A stretch of 44,862 nucleotides of DNA, taken from positions 1-44,862 of the forward strand of contig CACEIY010000007.1 of the NCBI GenBank assembly GCA_902559635.1, written 5' to 3'. The notes beneath the pieces are model-generated. The model worked only from the letters and a program-made list of their open reading frames with translations, made no database searches and was not told the DNA's origin. This document shows, piece by piece, positions 25,080 through 34,143 of this stretch. The DNA comes from an uncultured Pelagibacteraceae bacterium (GTDB lineage Bacteria > Pseudomonadota > Alphaproteobacteria > Pelagibacterales > Pelagibacteraceae). Every line of letters begins with the position of its first letter. Positions within the stretch are counted from its first letter, which is position 1. The position numbers were made by a program, and so were the translations under genes.

Positions 25080-27131
25080 ATGGTTAATATTAATACATAC
25101 AATTATTTACTATCAGATCTTAAAAAATTAAAAGGAATTGGGATAAAAACATCTAATTTATTAAAAAAAAAAAAAATTAATACTATTTTTGATTTATTAT
25201 GGAAATTACCTAGATCTTATAAAGATCTAAGTATATCAACTAAAATTAAAGATTTAAAAATTGGTGAAACTCAAACGATAACTTTATACCCTTTTAAATA
25301 CAATTTTCCTAGAGTTAGAAACTTGCCTAATAAGATTAACTGTAAAGATGAAACAGGAGAATTAGATTGTGTTTTTTTCAATAGTCATGAAGGATATATT
25401 AAAAAAATTTTACCATTAAATAAAGAAATAACTATTAGTGGAAAGATAACTCAATTTAAAAACAAATATCAAATTACTAATCCAAAATATGTTTCAGAAA
25501 ATGCATCATTAATTAAAAATAAACATAATATATATTCTTTAACAGAGGGAATTTCTGAAAAAGTCTATAACAATATAATTAATCAAATATTAAAAAACTT
25601 ACCAAAATTAGATGAATGGCATAATCAAAATATATTAAAAAAATTTAATTATACTTCCTGGAATGATGCTATTGTTAAGTTACATTTGCCAGAAAATGTT
25701 GGCAAATATAAATCTGATTTTTATAAAAGACTTGCTTATGATGAAATATTATCATCTTTTTTAGTTCACTCAGAGATTAGAAGAAAAATTAAAAAAGTTA
25801 AAAAACAAAAAAAAAACTTTGAAATAAAAAGTCAAAATAAATTTTTATCTAAATTAAATTTTAATCTCACTAATGATCAAAAAATAACATTAAACGAAAT
25901 AAACAAAGATCTAAAATCAAATCATAAAATGTTCAGATTATTACAAGGTGATGTTGGAAGTGGCAAAACTATAGTATCTTTAACTGCTGCATTTAATGTT
26001 ATTAAATCAGGATTTCAAGTTGCCGTAATGGCTCCAACTGAAATTTTAGCAAGACAACATTATATTTTAGCAAAAAAAATTTTTGATGACAATATAATCG
26101 TCGAACTTTTGTCTAGTAAATCTGAATACAAAGAAAAAAAAGAAATTACAAAAAAATTAAAAGAAAATAAAATTGATATAATATTTGGCACTCATGCAAT
26201 TTTTCAAAAAAAAATTGAATTTAAAAAATTAGGTTTAATTATTATTGATGAGCAACACAAATTTGGTGTCAATCAAAGAAAAAAATTATCAGATAAAGGG
26301 GGAGATAATTGTGATGTTTTGTTAATGTCCGCTACACCAATTCCAAGGACCTTAACTATGACAATTTATGGAGATATGGATTTGTCAATAATTAAAGAAA
26401 AACCTAAATACAGATTAGAAGTTAAAACCTACAGTAAGCTAGAGAGCAAAATAGATGATGTAATAAATTTTATTAAAAAAGAAATTAAAAATGGTAATCA
26501 AATTTTCTGGGTATGTCCTCTAATAAACGAGTCTAAAAAATTAGACCATTCGTCTGCAGTTAAAAAATATGAATATTTAAAAAGAATATTTCCAAAACAA
26601 GTTGCCTTGCTTCACGGTAAAACAGAAATGGATGAAAAAGAATTAATATTAAATAATTTTTTAAATAATAAATTCAAGATTTTAGTTTCTACTACAATTA
26701 TTGAAGTAGGTATAGATTTTCCTAATGCCAATGTCATTGTAATAGAAAATGCAAACAAATTTGGTCTTTCTCAACTTCATCAACTTAGAGGTAGAGTTGG
26801 TAGAGGAAATAAACAGTCAACTTGTATATTAATGTTTAAATCTTCATTAACAGAAAATGCAAAAAAAAGATTAAATATTTTAAAAAATTCTACTGATGGT
26901 TTTGAAATTTCTGAAAAAGATATGAAAATAAGAGGATATGGAGATATTTTAGGTTTTAAACAAAGTGGTATTAAAAATTTTAAGTTAGCAGATCCTGTTC
27001 ACAATAGTGATCTATTTGAATTAGCTGAAAAAGAAATTAAAAAAATGGAAGATCAATATGAAGATATTAGTAAATATAAAATCTTAATGAAATTATATGA
27101 TCAAGCTGATGTAATTAATGATATTATTTAA
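25080..27131 (+). CDS. recG: ATP-dependent DNA helicase RecG
   Basis: A branch-migration helicase that regresses stalled forks and processes Holliday junctions. The 683 residues show the N-terminal wedge/OB domain (about 1-180, including CKDETGELDCVFFN), Walker A LLQGDVGSGKT (about 290-300), the DEQH box IIDEQHKFG, SATPIPRTL, a second RecA domain with HGKTEMDEKE, and QLRGRVGRG. The C-terminal RecG signature with FEISEKDMKIRGYGDILGFKQSG is intact. It overlaps the convergent DUF502 gene by four bases. Confidence 0.96.
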   Translation: MVNINTYNYLLSDLKKLKGIGIKTSNLLKKKKINTIFDLLWKLPRSYKDLSISTKIKDLKIGETQTITLYPFKYNFPRVRNLPNKINCKDETGELDCVFFNSHEGYIKKILPLNKEITISGKITQFKNKYQITNPKYVSENASLIKNKHNIYSLTEGISEKVYNNIINQILKNLPKLDEWHNQNILKKFNYTSWNDAIVKLHLPENVGKYKSDFYKRLAYDEILSSFLVHSEIRRKIKKVKKQKKNFEIKSQNKFLSKLNFNLTNDQKITLNEINKDLKSNHKMFRLLQGDVGSGKTIVSLTAAFNVIKSGFQVAVMAPTEILARQHYILAKKIFDDNIIVELLSSKSEYKEKKEITKKLKENKIDIIFGTHAIFQKKIEFKKLGLIIIDEQHKFGVNQRKKLSDKGGDNCDVLLMSATPIPRTLTMTIYGDMDLSIIKEKPKYRLEVKTYSKLESKIDDVINFIKKEIKNGNQIFWVCPLINESKKLDHSSAVKKYEYLKRIFPKQVALLHGKTEMDEKELILNNFLNNKFKILVSTTIIEVGIDFPNANVIVIENANKFGLSQLHQLRGRVGRGNKQSTCILMFKSSLTENAKKRLNILKNSTDGFEISEKDMKIRGYGDILGFKQSGIKNFKLADPVHNSDLFELAEKEIKKMEDQYEDISKYKILMKLYDQADVINDII

Positions 27132-27745
27132 TTTTTGTTTGTAGATGTTCCGGCAGAAACAATAAACTTAGACGCTTCTTCAAAACTCATATTAAGATAA
27201 ATAACTTCATCAATAGGAAACATTAATAAAAAACCACTAGTTGGATTAGGTGTTGTTGGAACAAAAACATTAATTAATTTTTTATTTGTTTTTTGAGACA
27301 TCTCACCTTTGTTTTCTTTAGTTGCAAAACCTACTGCCCAAACCCCTTTTCTGGGATATTCTATTAATACAACACTTTTTTTATCATCATCCTTTTTTGA
27401 AAAAGTTTCAGTCATTTGTAAAATTGCTGAATATACTGTTCTCAAAAATGGTATTCTCTTAAATAAATCATCAATTAGTTTTAAAATTCTTTTTCCAATA
27501 AATGATAATGAAAGACCACCTACTATTGTAATAAAAACTATTGTGATAATTATTTCAATTCCAGGAATTGCAATTGGCAAATAACTATTTGGATTAATAT
27601 TTTCTGGTAAGATTTTTGAGGATAAACTAATTAAAAATTTACTTAGATATAAAGTAAATCCTATAGGAATTAGAACTACTACACCTGTAATAAAATAATT
27701 TCTAAGAATTAGAGCTATAGATTTCTTTTTGGGTTTTTTAGTCAT
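27128..27745 (-). CDS. DUF502 membrane protein
   Basis: A 205-residue protein of the DUF502 family. Two transmembrane helices lie at about 14-36 and 57-83, followed by a soluble domain with RIPFLRTVYSAILQMTETFSK, VVLIEYPRKGVWAVGFAT and VFVPTTPNPTSGFLLMFP, the three most conserved blocks of the family. Biochemical function is unknown. In alphaproteobacteria it is regularly located next to recG, as here, converging with it. Confidence 0.9.
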   Translation of the reverse strand: MTKKPKKKSIALILRNYFITGVVVLIPIGFTLYLSKFLISLSSKILPENINPNSYLPIAIPGIEIIITIVFITIVGGLSLSFIGKRILKLIDDLFKRIPFLRTVYSAILQMTETFSKKDDDKKSVVLIEYPRKGVWAVGFATKENKGEMSQKTNKKLINVFVPTTPNPTSGFLLMFPIDEVIYLNMSFEEASKFIVSAGTSTNKN

Positions 27746-27854
27746 TAATCATAATTTATAATATATAACAAAACTAACGCCTATTAGAGAAAATAAAATT
27801 TAATATTTTGTTATTTAGATTCATTAATAAATATAATATCAATGTTGAATAAAA

Positions 27855-28679
27855 ATGAATAGAAGAAAATTTTTAACTTATTTAAGTTGTGGTTGTTGTG
27901 GATTCGTTCTCAATTCATGCTCTACAGCACCTATTACCGAAAGGCGTCAATTAAAGATCGTACCTGAAGCAAAATTGAATGCTCAAGCTGCTAAAATTTA
28001 TGAAAAAGTAAAAAAAAGAGAAAAACTTAGTAAGGATATCAAAAAACTAGATGAGATTAAAGAAATTGGAAATAGAATGGTTAATGCTATAGGAGAGTAT
28101 TTTCATCAAAAAAAAATTGATGATCCAACAGCCCTATTTGATTGGGAGTACATTTTAATTGACAATAAAAAAGTTAGAAATGCTTGGTGTATGCCTGGTG
28201 GTAAAATAGCAGTTTATACGGGTATGTTAGAAGTTACTAAAAACACTAATGGTCTTGCAGCGGTAATGGGTCATGAAATTGCTCACGCTGTAGCAAAACA
28301 TTCTGTTGAAAGAGCAAGCAGAGGTACATTATTAAACATTGGAACACAAATAATAGATATCGCAAGTGGAGGAAAATTATCACAAGTTAACACAACAACT
28401 GGTATGAACACTGTTGGTCTGTTATCTCAACTTGGAATAATGAATCCATTCAATAGAAAACAAGAAAGTGAAGCTGATTATTTAGGAATGATTTTTTCTT
28501 CATTATCTGGTTATGATATAAGAGAAACAGTTAAAATTTGGAAAAGAATGAAAGAATTCAATAAAGGAAAAGCTCCACCAGAATTTATGAGCACTCACCC
28601 TTCTGCAGATAATAGAATCAAGAAAATAAACGAGTGGACTCAAGAAATAATTTTAGATTACCCACCAATTAAAGTTTAA
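27855..28679 (+). CDS. M48-family metalloprotease with Tat-like lipoprotein signal
   Basis: A 274-residue exported zinc protease. The N-terminus has a twin-arginine pattern NRRKFLT followed by a Cys-rich hydrophobic stretch and a lipobox-like LNSC (Cys22), so it may be Tat-exported and lipid-anchored. The zinc motif HEIAH lies in MGHEIAHAVAKHSVERAS, and the third ligand glutamate is in ESEADYLGM. STHPSADNRIKKINEW is the usual C-terminal block. It resembles BepA/LoiP-type periplasmic proteases involved in outer-membrane quality control; that role is inferred. Confidence 0.9.
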   Translation: MNRRKFLTYLSCGCCGFVLNSCSTAPITERRQLKIVPEAKLNAQAAKIYEKVKKREKLSKDIKKLDEIKEIGNRMVNAIGEYFHQKKIDDPTALFDWEYILIDNKKVRNAWCMPGGKIAVYTGMLEVTKNTNGLAAVMGHEIAHAVAKHSVERASRGTLLNIGTQIIDIASGGKLSQVNTTTGMNTVGLLSQLGIMNPFNRKQESEADYLGMIFSSLSGYDIRETVKIWKRMKEFNKGKAPPEFMSTHPSADNRIKKINEWTQEIILDYPPIKV

Positions 28680-28680
28680 A

Positions 28681-28756
<76 letters not shown>

Positions 28757-28839
28757 ACATATTTTTCTAAGAATGAAATTGTATATATAGAATTATTTTA
28801 TTATTTCAAATGCCAATTTAGTGAAAAAAACTCCTTGAT

Positions 28840-29952
28840 TTACAACTTATCTATGTATTTATCATGAAACTCATCAAAAGTACCATTATTGATATTTTCT
28901 CGGATAATACTCATTAACTCTTGGTAAAAATTTATATTGTGAAGAGTCAAAAGCATTGAAGCAAGTATTTCGTTTGTATTGAATAAATGATTTAAATAAT
29001 TTTTAGAATATTTATTTAGATTTAAATTTGAACAATTAGGATCTAATGGTGTATTATCTTTTTTATATTTATTGTTTTTTATATTTATTCTCCCCTGCCA
29101 AGTAAATGCTAGACCAGTACGACCTGATCGTGTTGGTAATACGCAATCAAACATATCAATTCCTCTTTTAACTGCCCCAAGTATATCTGAAGGAGTACCA
29201 ACTCCCATTAAATAATGAGGTTTTTCATTTGGTAATAAATTTTTGATATTATCTAAAACTTTAAACATTTCACTTTGACTTTCCCCTACTGCAAGTCCAC
29301 CAATTGCATAACCATCAAATTCTATTTTTGTTAATTCTTTTAAAGATTTTTCCCTTAAATCTTTAAATAAACCACCTTGTATGATTCCAAAAAGTGCTTT
29401 GTGAGGATTATGTCCAAAAGCTTTTTTTGATCTTTCAGCCCAATAAAGGGATAAATTCATAGATTTTTCTATAAGTTTATAATCCATACTTTTTTTTGGA
29501 CATTCATCCATAACCATAACAATATCTGAATTTAAACCTAATTGAATTTTAATACTTTCTTCTGGACTCAAGTAATATTTTTTACCATCAATATGTGAAT
29601 TAAAAATTGCTCCCTTTTCTTTATCAATTTTGTTTAATTTAGATAGAGACATTACTTGAAATCCACCTGAGTCTGTTAAGATAGGTAAATCGCAATTCAT
29701 AAATTCATGTAAACCTCCTGCACTTTCGATTCTATCAACTCCAGGTCTTATCATTAGATGATAAGTATTAGATAAAATTATTTCTGAACCAGTTTTTTTG
29801 ATATCATCAATGGTACAAGCTTTAATTGTGGCTTGAGTACCAACTGGCATAAAAGCTGGTGTATTTATATTTCCTCTATGAGTTTCAATTAAACCTCGTC
29901 TAGCAAATTTGTCTTTGCTAATGATTTTAAAGGCAAAATCTTTTGATGCCAT
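28840..29952 (-). CDS. tgt: tRNA-guanine transglycosylase
   Basis: Exchanges guanine-34 for preQ1 in tRNAs with GUN anticodons, the first step toward queuosine. The 370 residues match family length and catalytic blocks: LTDSGGFQVMSL, GIIQGGLFKDLREKS, GYAIGGLAVGESQSEM, and FDCVLPTRSGRTG with the nucleophile aspartate. The C-terminal zinc site, normally C-x-C-x2-C plus His, reads NCSNLNLNKYSKNYLNHLF. The first cysteine and the later TLHNINFY histidine remain, but the second and third cysteines are Asn and Leu. The gene order ssb-gyrA-coaD-ppi-tgt is typical. Confidence 0.93.
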   Translation of the reverse strand: MASKDFAFKIISKDKFARRGLIETHRGNINTPAFMPVGTQATIKACTIDDIKKTGSEIILSNTYHLMIRPGVDRIESAGGLHEFMNCDLPILTDSGGFQVMSLSKLNKIDKEKGAIFNSHIDGKKYYLSPEESIKIQLGLNSDIVMVMDECPKKSMDYKLIEKSMNLSLYWAERSKKAFGHNPHKALFGIIQGGLFKDLREKSLKELTKIEFDGYAIGGLAVGESQSEMFKVLDNIKNLLPNEKPHYLMGVGTPSDILGAVKRGIDMFDCVLPTRSGRTGLAFTWQGRINIKNNKYKKDNTPLDPNCSNLNLNKYSKNYLNHLFNTNEILASMLLTLHNINFYQELMSIIRENINNGTFDEFHDKYIDKL

Positions 29953-29962
29953 TAATTAAATT

Positions 29963-30523
29963 TTATAAAGATTTAAAACTTATAATTTTGTCAGGATCTT
30001 TTACTGAACCATTATTATTTTCATCACCTCTTTTAATTTTATCAACATGTTCCATTCCCTCAATTACTTTGCCAAAAACAGTATATTGTTTATCTAAAAA
30101 AGGAGCTGGTTTAAAACAGATAAAAAATTGACTATTAGCACTGTTAGGATCAGAGGATCTAGCCATTGATAATGTGCCTCGATCATGAGGAGCATTACTA
30201 AATTCTTGATTTAGGTCAGGTAGATCAGACCCACCCATACCTGCTTTATTTAAATCAAAATTATCTGAACTTGAATTACCAAACTTTACGTCTCCTGTTT
30301 GAGCCATAAAGCCATCTATTACTCTGTGAAAAACAACATTATCATATTTACCGTTATCAGCTAATTCTTTAATTCTTTTAACGTGATTAGGTGCTATATC
30401 TGAAAATAATTCTATTTTTACATCACCATCTTTCAATTTTAGTATCATTATATTCTCCTCTGACATTGATTGATTTGTTATAATTAAAAAGAAAATTAGT
30501 ATCTTAATTAAAAATTTATTCAT
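29963..30523 (-). CDS. cyclophilin-type peptidyl-prolyl isomerase, exported
   Basis: A 186-residue cyclophilin that speeds cis-trans isomerisation of proline bonds. A signal peptide (MNKFLIKILIFFLIITNQSMS) indicates a periplasmic form. Active-site elements are VVFHRVIDGFMAQTGDV (catalytic Arg), GTLSMARSSDPNSANSQFFICF and QYTVFGKVIEGM. The tryptophan of human cyclophilin A is absent, as in many bacterial forms. It overlaps coaD by eight bases in the gyrA-coaD-ppi-tgt operon. Confidence 0.93.
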   Translation of the reverse strand: MNKFLIKILIFFLIITNQSMSEENIMILKLKDGDVKIELFSDIAPNHVKRIKELADNGKYDNVVFHRVIDGFMAQTGDVKFGNSSSDNFDLNKAGMGGSDLPDLNQEFSNAPHDRGTLSMARSSDPNSANSQFFICFKPAPFLDKQYTVFGKVIEGMEHVDKIKRGDENNNGSVKDPDKIISFKSL

Positions 30524-31010
30524 ATTTTTCTTTTAAAGATTTTATTGTACTTTTTGTAGTAAATTTTCTTATATCTCCATTTAATTTTACAATTTCTTTA
30601 ACAAATTTAGATGAAATAATTTGATTTTCTACATCTGACATTAAAAATAGTGTTTCTATGTTGTTATTAAGTTTTCTATTCATACCAGCTAATTGAAATT
30701 CATATTCAAAATCAGATACTGCACGTAGTCCTCTTAAAATTATATTTGATTTATATTTTTTACACAAATCAGTTGTTAAAGAACTAAAAGAAATAACTAT
30801 AATTTTTTTTTTATCTAATTTTAAATCTGAAAATAATGCTTTTTTTACAATATCAATTCTTTCATCAGAAGAAAATAAATAATCTTTATTTTCAACATTA
30901 GAAACTGCAACAACAATTTTTTTAAATAATTTTAAAGATTTTTTAATTACATCAATATGACCATAAGTTATTGGATCAAATGTTCCAGGATAAATTGCTA
31001 TTTTAGACAT
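30516..31010 (-). CDS. coaD: phosphopantetheine adenylyltransferase
   Basis: Transfers AMP to 4'-phosphopantetheine, the penultimate step of coenzyme A synthesis. The 164 residues contain YPGTFDPITYGH (T/HxGH motif at 15-18), LRGLRAVSDFEYEFQ and SSKFVKEIVKLNGDI, all diagnostic. It shares a base with the gyrA stop and overlaps the cyclophilin start, so it is translated in one operon. Confidence 0.95.
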   Translation of the reverse strand: MSKIAIYPGTFDPITYGHIDVIKKSLKLFKKIVVAVSNVENKDYLFSSDERIDIVKKALFSDLKLDKKKIIVISFSSLTTDLCKKYKSNIILRGLRAVSDFEYEFQLAGMNRKLNNNIETLFLMSDVENQIISSKFVKEIVKLNGDIRKFTTKSTIKSLKEKYE

Positions 31011-33589
31011 TAAATTAAATTATCTTCTATTTTTATCGATGAAACAACTTTTTCATCTCCTGATAATTTAATAATTCTTACACCTTGAGTGTTTCTGCCA
31101 GCAGTTCTTATTTCTTTAACTGCAATTCTAATTACTCTGCCTTTGTTTGTAGAAATCATTATTTCATCACCTTCATAAACTGGAAATGATGAAGATATAT
31201 TGCCATTTCTTGGAGAATTTATTATACCAATTATTCCTTTTCCACCTCTATTAGTGACTCTGTAATCATAATGAGAAGTTTTTTTACCATAACCATTTTC
31301 AGTTATTGAAAGTATAAATTTTTCGCTTGCTTTAATTTCTAATTTTTCATCTTTAGATCTTTTTCCATTTTTTTTAATCTTATCATTATTAATAATTGAC
31401 AATGAGACAATTTGATCGTTAGCAGCAAGTTCAATCCCCTTAATTCCTTTGGAAGATCTTCCTTTAAAAATTCTTAATTTTCTAGACTCAAATCTTATAC
31501 ATTTACCAAATTTCGTACTTAGAATTACATCTTGATCATCTTTACAAATTTTTACACCTACAATTTTATCATTGTTATCAAGCTTCATTGCAATTTTTCC
31601 TGAAGTATTAATAGACTCAAAATCTTCTAAACTATTTTTTCTAACTTTACCTTTGGCAGTCGCAAAAATTATCTGATAATCTTTCAAATTCTTATCATTT
31701 TCAGGAAACGGCATAATAGAACTAATCGATTGATGGTTTTTAAGAGGCAAAATATTAAATAAAGATTTGCCCTTAGATGAAGCAGATCCTTCAGGAATTT
31801 TCCAAGCTTTAATTCTATAAACTAAACCTTCCGTAGAAAAAAATAAAACAGACGTATGTGTATCAACAGATAATGTCTGAACAACCGAATCTTCATTTCT
31901 TGTGGTAATACCAGTTTTACCTTTGCCTCCTCTTTTTTGTTTTTTAACACTATTTAAAGATCCTCTTTTAATGTAACCTTGTAATGTAACTGTAATTAAA
32001 ACTGACTCTTTTTGAATTGTTTCTTCAATATCATAATTTAATACAGCATCTATTATTTTAGTTCTTCTAGGTGTAGAAAATCTTTCTTTAATGTTTTCTA
32101 ATTCATTACTTATAACTTTTAAAAGTTCTTTTTTAGATGAAATAATTTTCTTAAATTTTGTAATTAATTCAGCTAATCTTTTAATTTCAACTTCAATTTC
32201 ATTAATTCCAAGAGCTGTCAGTTTTTGTAATCTCAATTCTAAAATTGAAATTACTTGTGGTTCAGATAATGAATAAATATTTTTTGGTTTTTTACCTTCT
32301 ACCAAAGAAATCATTTTTTGGGATTTATTAATTTTCCATTTAATATTTAAAATTGATTTTTTTGCATCGTCTGGTGTTTTTGAAGATCTTATAATCTTTA
32401 TAACTTTATCTAAATTTTCAACTGATACTGATAGACCAATTAAAATATGTGCTCTCTCTTCTGCTTTTTTAAGATCAAATTTAGTTTTGTGAATAACAAC
32501 ATCTTCTCTAAAAGATAAAAAGTTTTCCAGGAATTCTTTAAGATTGCAAGTTTTAGGTTTGCCATCAACAATTGCTAATGTATTAAATCCAAAAGAACTT
32601 TCAATTTGAGTATTTTTATAAAGCTGTCTCTTGACTGTTTCTGGCTCAACACCATTTCTTAAATCTATTGATACTCTTATGCCTTCTCTATTTGATTCAT
32701 CTCTTATATCTTTTATTCCTTCAATTTTTTTTTCTCTAACTAATTGAGCAATTCTTTCATTTAAAATTGATTTATTAACTTGATAAGGTATAGAAGTGAT
32801 TACCAATCTATCTCTTCCATTTTTTTGAGTTTCGTTTGATATTTCACCTCTAATTTTAAAAGATCCCCTTCCATTATTATATCCTTGTTTAATTATATCT
32901 TTACCAATAATCACTCCCCCCGTAGGAAAATCAGGACCAGGTATAAATTTCATCAATTCTTTAATTTTAATTTCTTTATTCTTAATCAAAGCTAAAGTTC
33001 CATCAATTATTTCACCAAGATTGTGCGGAGGAATACTTGTTGCCATACCTACAGCAATTCCACCTGCTCCATTAACTAACAAATTAGGAAATTGAGCAGG
33101 TAATACCGAAGGTTCTTTTTCAGTTTCATCATAATTACTTTTGAATTCAACGGTGTTTTTATCAATATCATCTATTAAAAACTGTGATACTTTAGACAGT
33201 CTAGTTTCTGTATATCTCATAGCAGCAGCAGGATCGCCATCTATAGATCCAAAATTACCTTGTCCTTCTACTAAAGGAAGACTCATTGAAAAATCTTGAA
33301 CCATTCTAACAAGTGCATCATATACTGATTGATCTCCATGTGGATGATATTTACCAATTACATCCCCAACTATTCTTGCAGATTTTCTAAATTGTTTTGA
33401 CCAATCATAACCACCTTTATGCATTGCAAATAGAATTCTTCTATGTACTGGTTTTAAACCATCTCGTACATCTGGTAGAGCTCGGCTAACGATTACACTC
33501 ATTGCATATGATAGATATGATGAGCTCATCTCATCATGCATAGAGATGAGTTTTATATTTTTGTCTTTTAAAACTTCTGATTTATCCAT
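31010..33589 (-). CDS. gyrA: DNA gyrase subunit A
   Basis: The breakage-reunion subunit of gyrase, which introduces negative supercoils. The 859 residues include the catalytic tyrosine in [12 protein letters not shown], the N-terminal [28 protein letters not shown], and the GyrA box [11 protein letters not shown] opening the C-terminal beta-pinwheel. This box separates GyrA from ParC. In the quinolone-pocket segment [14 protein letters not shown] the usual Ser83 position (E. coli numbering) is Gln. It starts five bases after ssb. Confidence 0.96.
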   Translation of the reverse strand: MDKSEVLKDKNIKLISMHDEMSSSYLSYAMSVIVSRALPDVRDGLKPVHRRILFAMHKGGYDWSKQFRKSARIVGDVIGKYHPHGDQSVYDALVRMVQDFSMSLPLVEGQGNFGSIDGDPAAAMRYTETRLSKVSQFLIDDIDKNTVEFKSNYDETEKEPSVLPAQFPNLLVNGAGGIAVGMATSIPPHNLGEIIDGTLALIKNKEIKIKELMKFIPGPDFPTGGVIIGKDIIKQGYNNGRGSFKIRGEISNETQKNGRDRLVITSIPYQVNKSILNERIAQLVREKKIEGIKDIRDESNREGIRVSIDLRNGVEPETVKRQLYKNTQIESSFGFNTLAIVDGKPKTCNLKEFLENFLSFREDVVIHKTKFDLKKAEERAHILIGLSVSVENLDKVIKIIRSSKTPDDAKKSILNIKWKINKSQKMISLVEGKKPKNIYSLSEPQVISILELRLQKLTALGINEIEVEIKRLAELITKFKKIISSKKELLKVISNELENIKERFSTPRRTKIIDAVLNYDIEETIQKESVLITVTLQGYIKRGSLNSVKKQKRGGKGKTGITTRNEDSVVQTLSVDTHTSVLFFSTEGLVYRIKAWKIPEGSASSKGKSLFNILPLKNHQSISSIMPFPENDKNLKDYQIIFATAKGKVRKNSLEDFESINTSGKIAMKLDNNDKIVGVKICKDDQDVILSTKFGKCIRFESRKLRIFKGRSSKGIKGIELAANDQIVSLSIINNDKIKKNGKRSKDEKLEIKASEKFILSITENGYGKKTSHYDYRVTNRGGKGIIGIINSPRNGNISSSFPVYEGDEIMISTNKGRVIRIAVKEIRTAGRNTQGVRIIKLSGDEKVVSSIKIEDNLI

Positions 33590-33594
33590 ACAAA

Positions 33595-34053
33595 CTAAAA
33601 TGGAATTTCATCATCCATGTCATTAGATACTTGAGAAGTATCTTCTACACTAGGAGTTGAAGACTGATTTTTGTCGTGTTGAATTCCTCCACTAGAATTT
33701 CCACCTCCTAGCATTGTCAAAGAAGAATTGTATCCTTGAATAACAACTTCCGTTGAGTATTTATCTTGGCCTGATTGTTCATCTTTCCATTTTCTGGTTG
33801 TAAGTTGACCTTCTATGTAAATTTGAGCACCTTTTTTGAGATATTGCTGAACTACATTCACTAAACCCTCATTAAAAACAACTATACGGTGCCATTCGGT
33901 TTTTTCTTTTTTTTCACCAGTATTTCGATCTTTCCAAGTCTGACTAGTTGCAAGACTTAATCTAGCTACGTTTTTACCATTAACCATTTGTTTGATTTCA
34001 GGGTCTGCGCCTAAACGACCAATTAAAAGTACTTTATTTAAACTTCCTGCCAT
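33595..34053 (-). CDS. ssb: single-stranded DNA-binding protein
   Basis: A 152-residue SSB. The OB fold covers about residues 4-112 ([53 protein letters not shown]). A Gly/Ser/Gln-rich linker leads to the acidic partner-binding tip DDEIPF. It is first in the ssb-gyrA operon and divergent from uvrA across a 90-base gap, which should carry both promoters. Confidence 0.96.
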   Translation of the reverse strand: MAGSLNKVLLIGRLGADPEIKQMVNGKNVARLSLATSQTWKDRNTGEKKEKTEWHRIVVFNEGLVNVVQQYLKKGAQIYIEGQLTTRKWKDEQSGQDKYSTEVVIQGYNSSLTMLGGGNSSGGIQHDKNQSSTPSVEDTSQVSNDMDDEIPF

Positions 34054-34143
34054 AATATTTTAATATTTGTTAAATTAATTAATAAGAATTATATCACAAT
34101 TTACTCTGAATATTAATTTTATTAAGTCAAAGCAACAAAAATT

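Noticed and set aside
31010..33589. Gln at the GyrA Ser83 position as acquired quinolone resistance
   Set aside because: Non-Ser residues occur naturally here in alphaproteobacteria; there is no evidence of selection.
34054..34143. SOS (LexA) box between ssb and uvrA
   Set aside because: No GAAC-N7-GTTC or GTTC-N7-GTTC pattern is visible in the gap.
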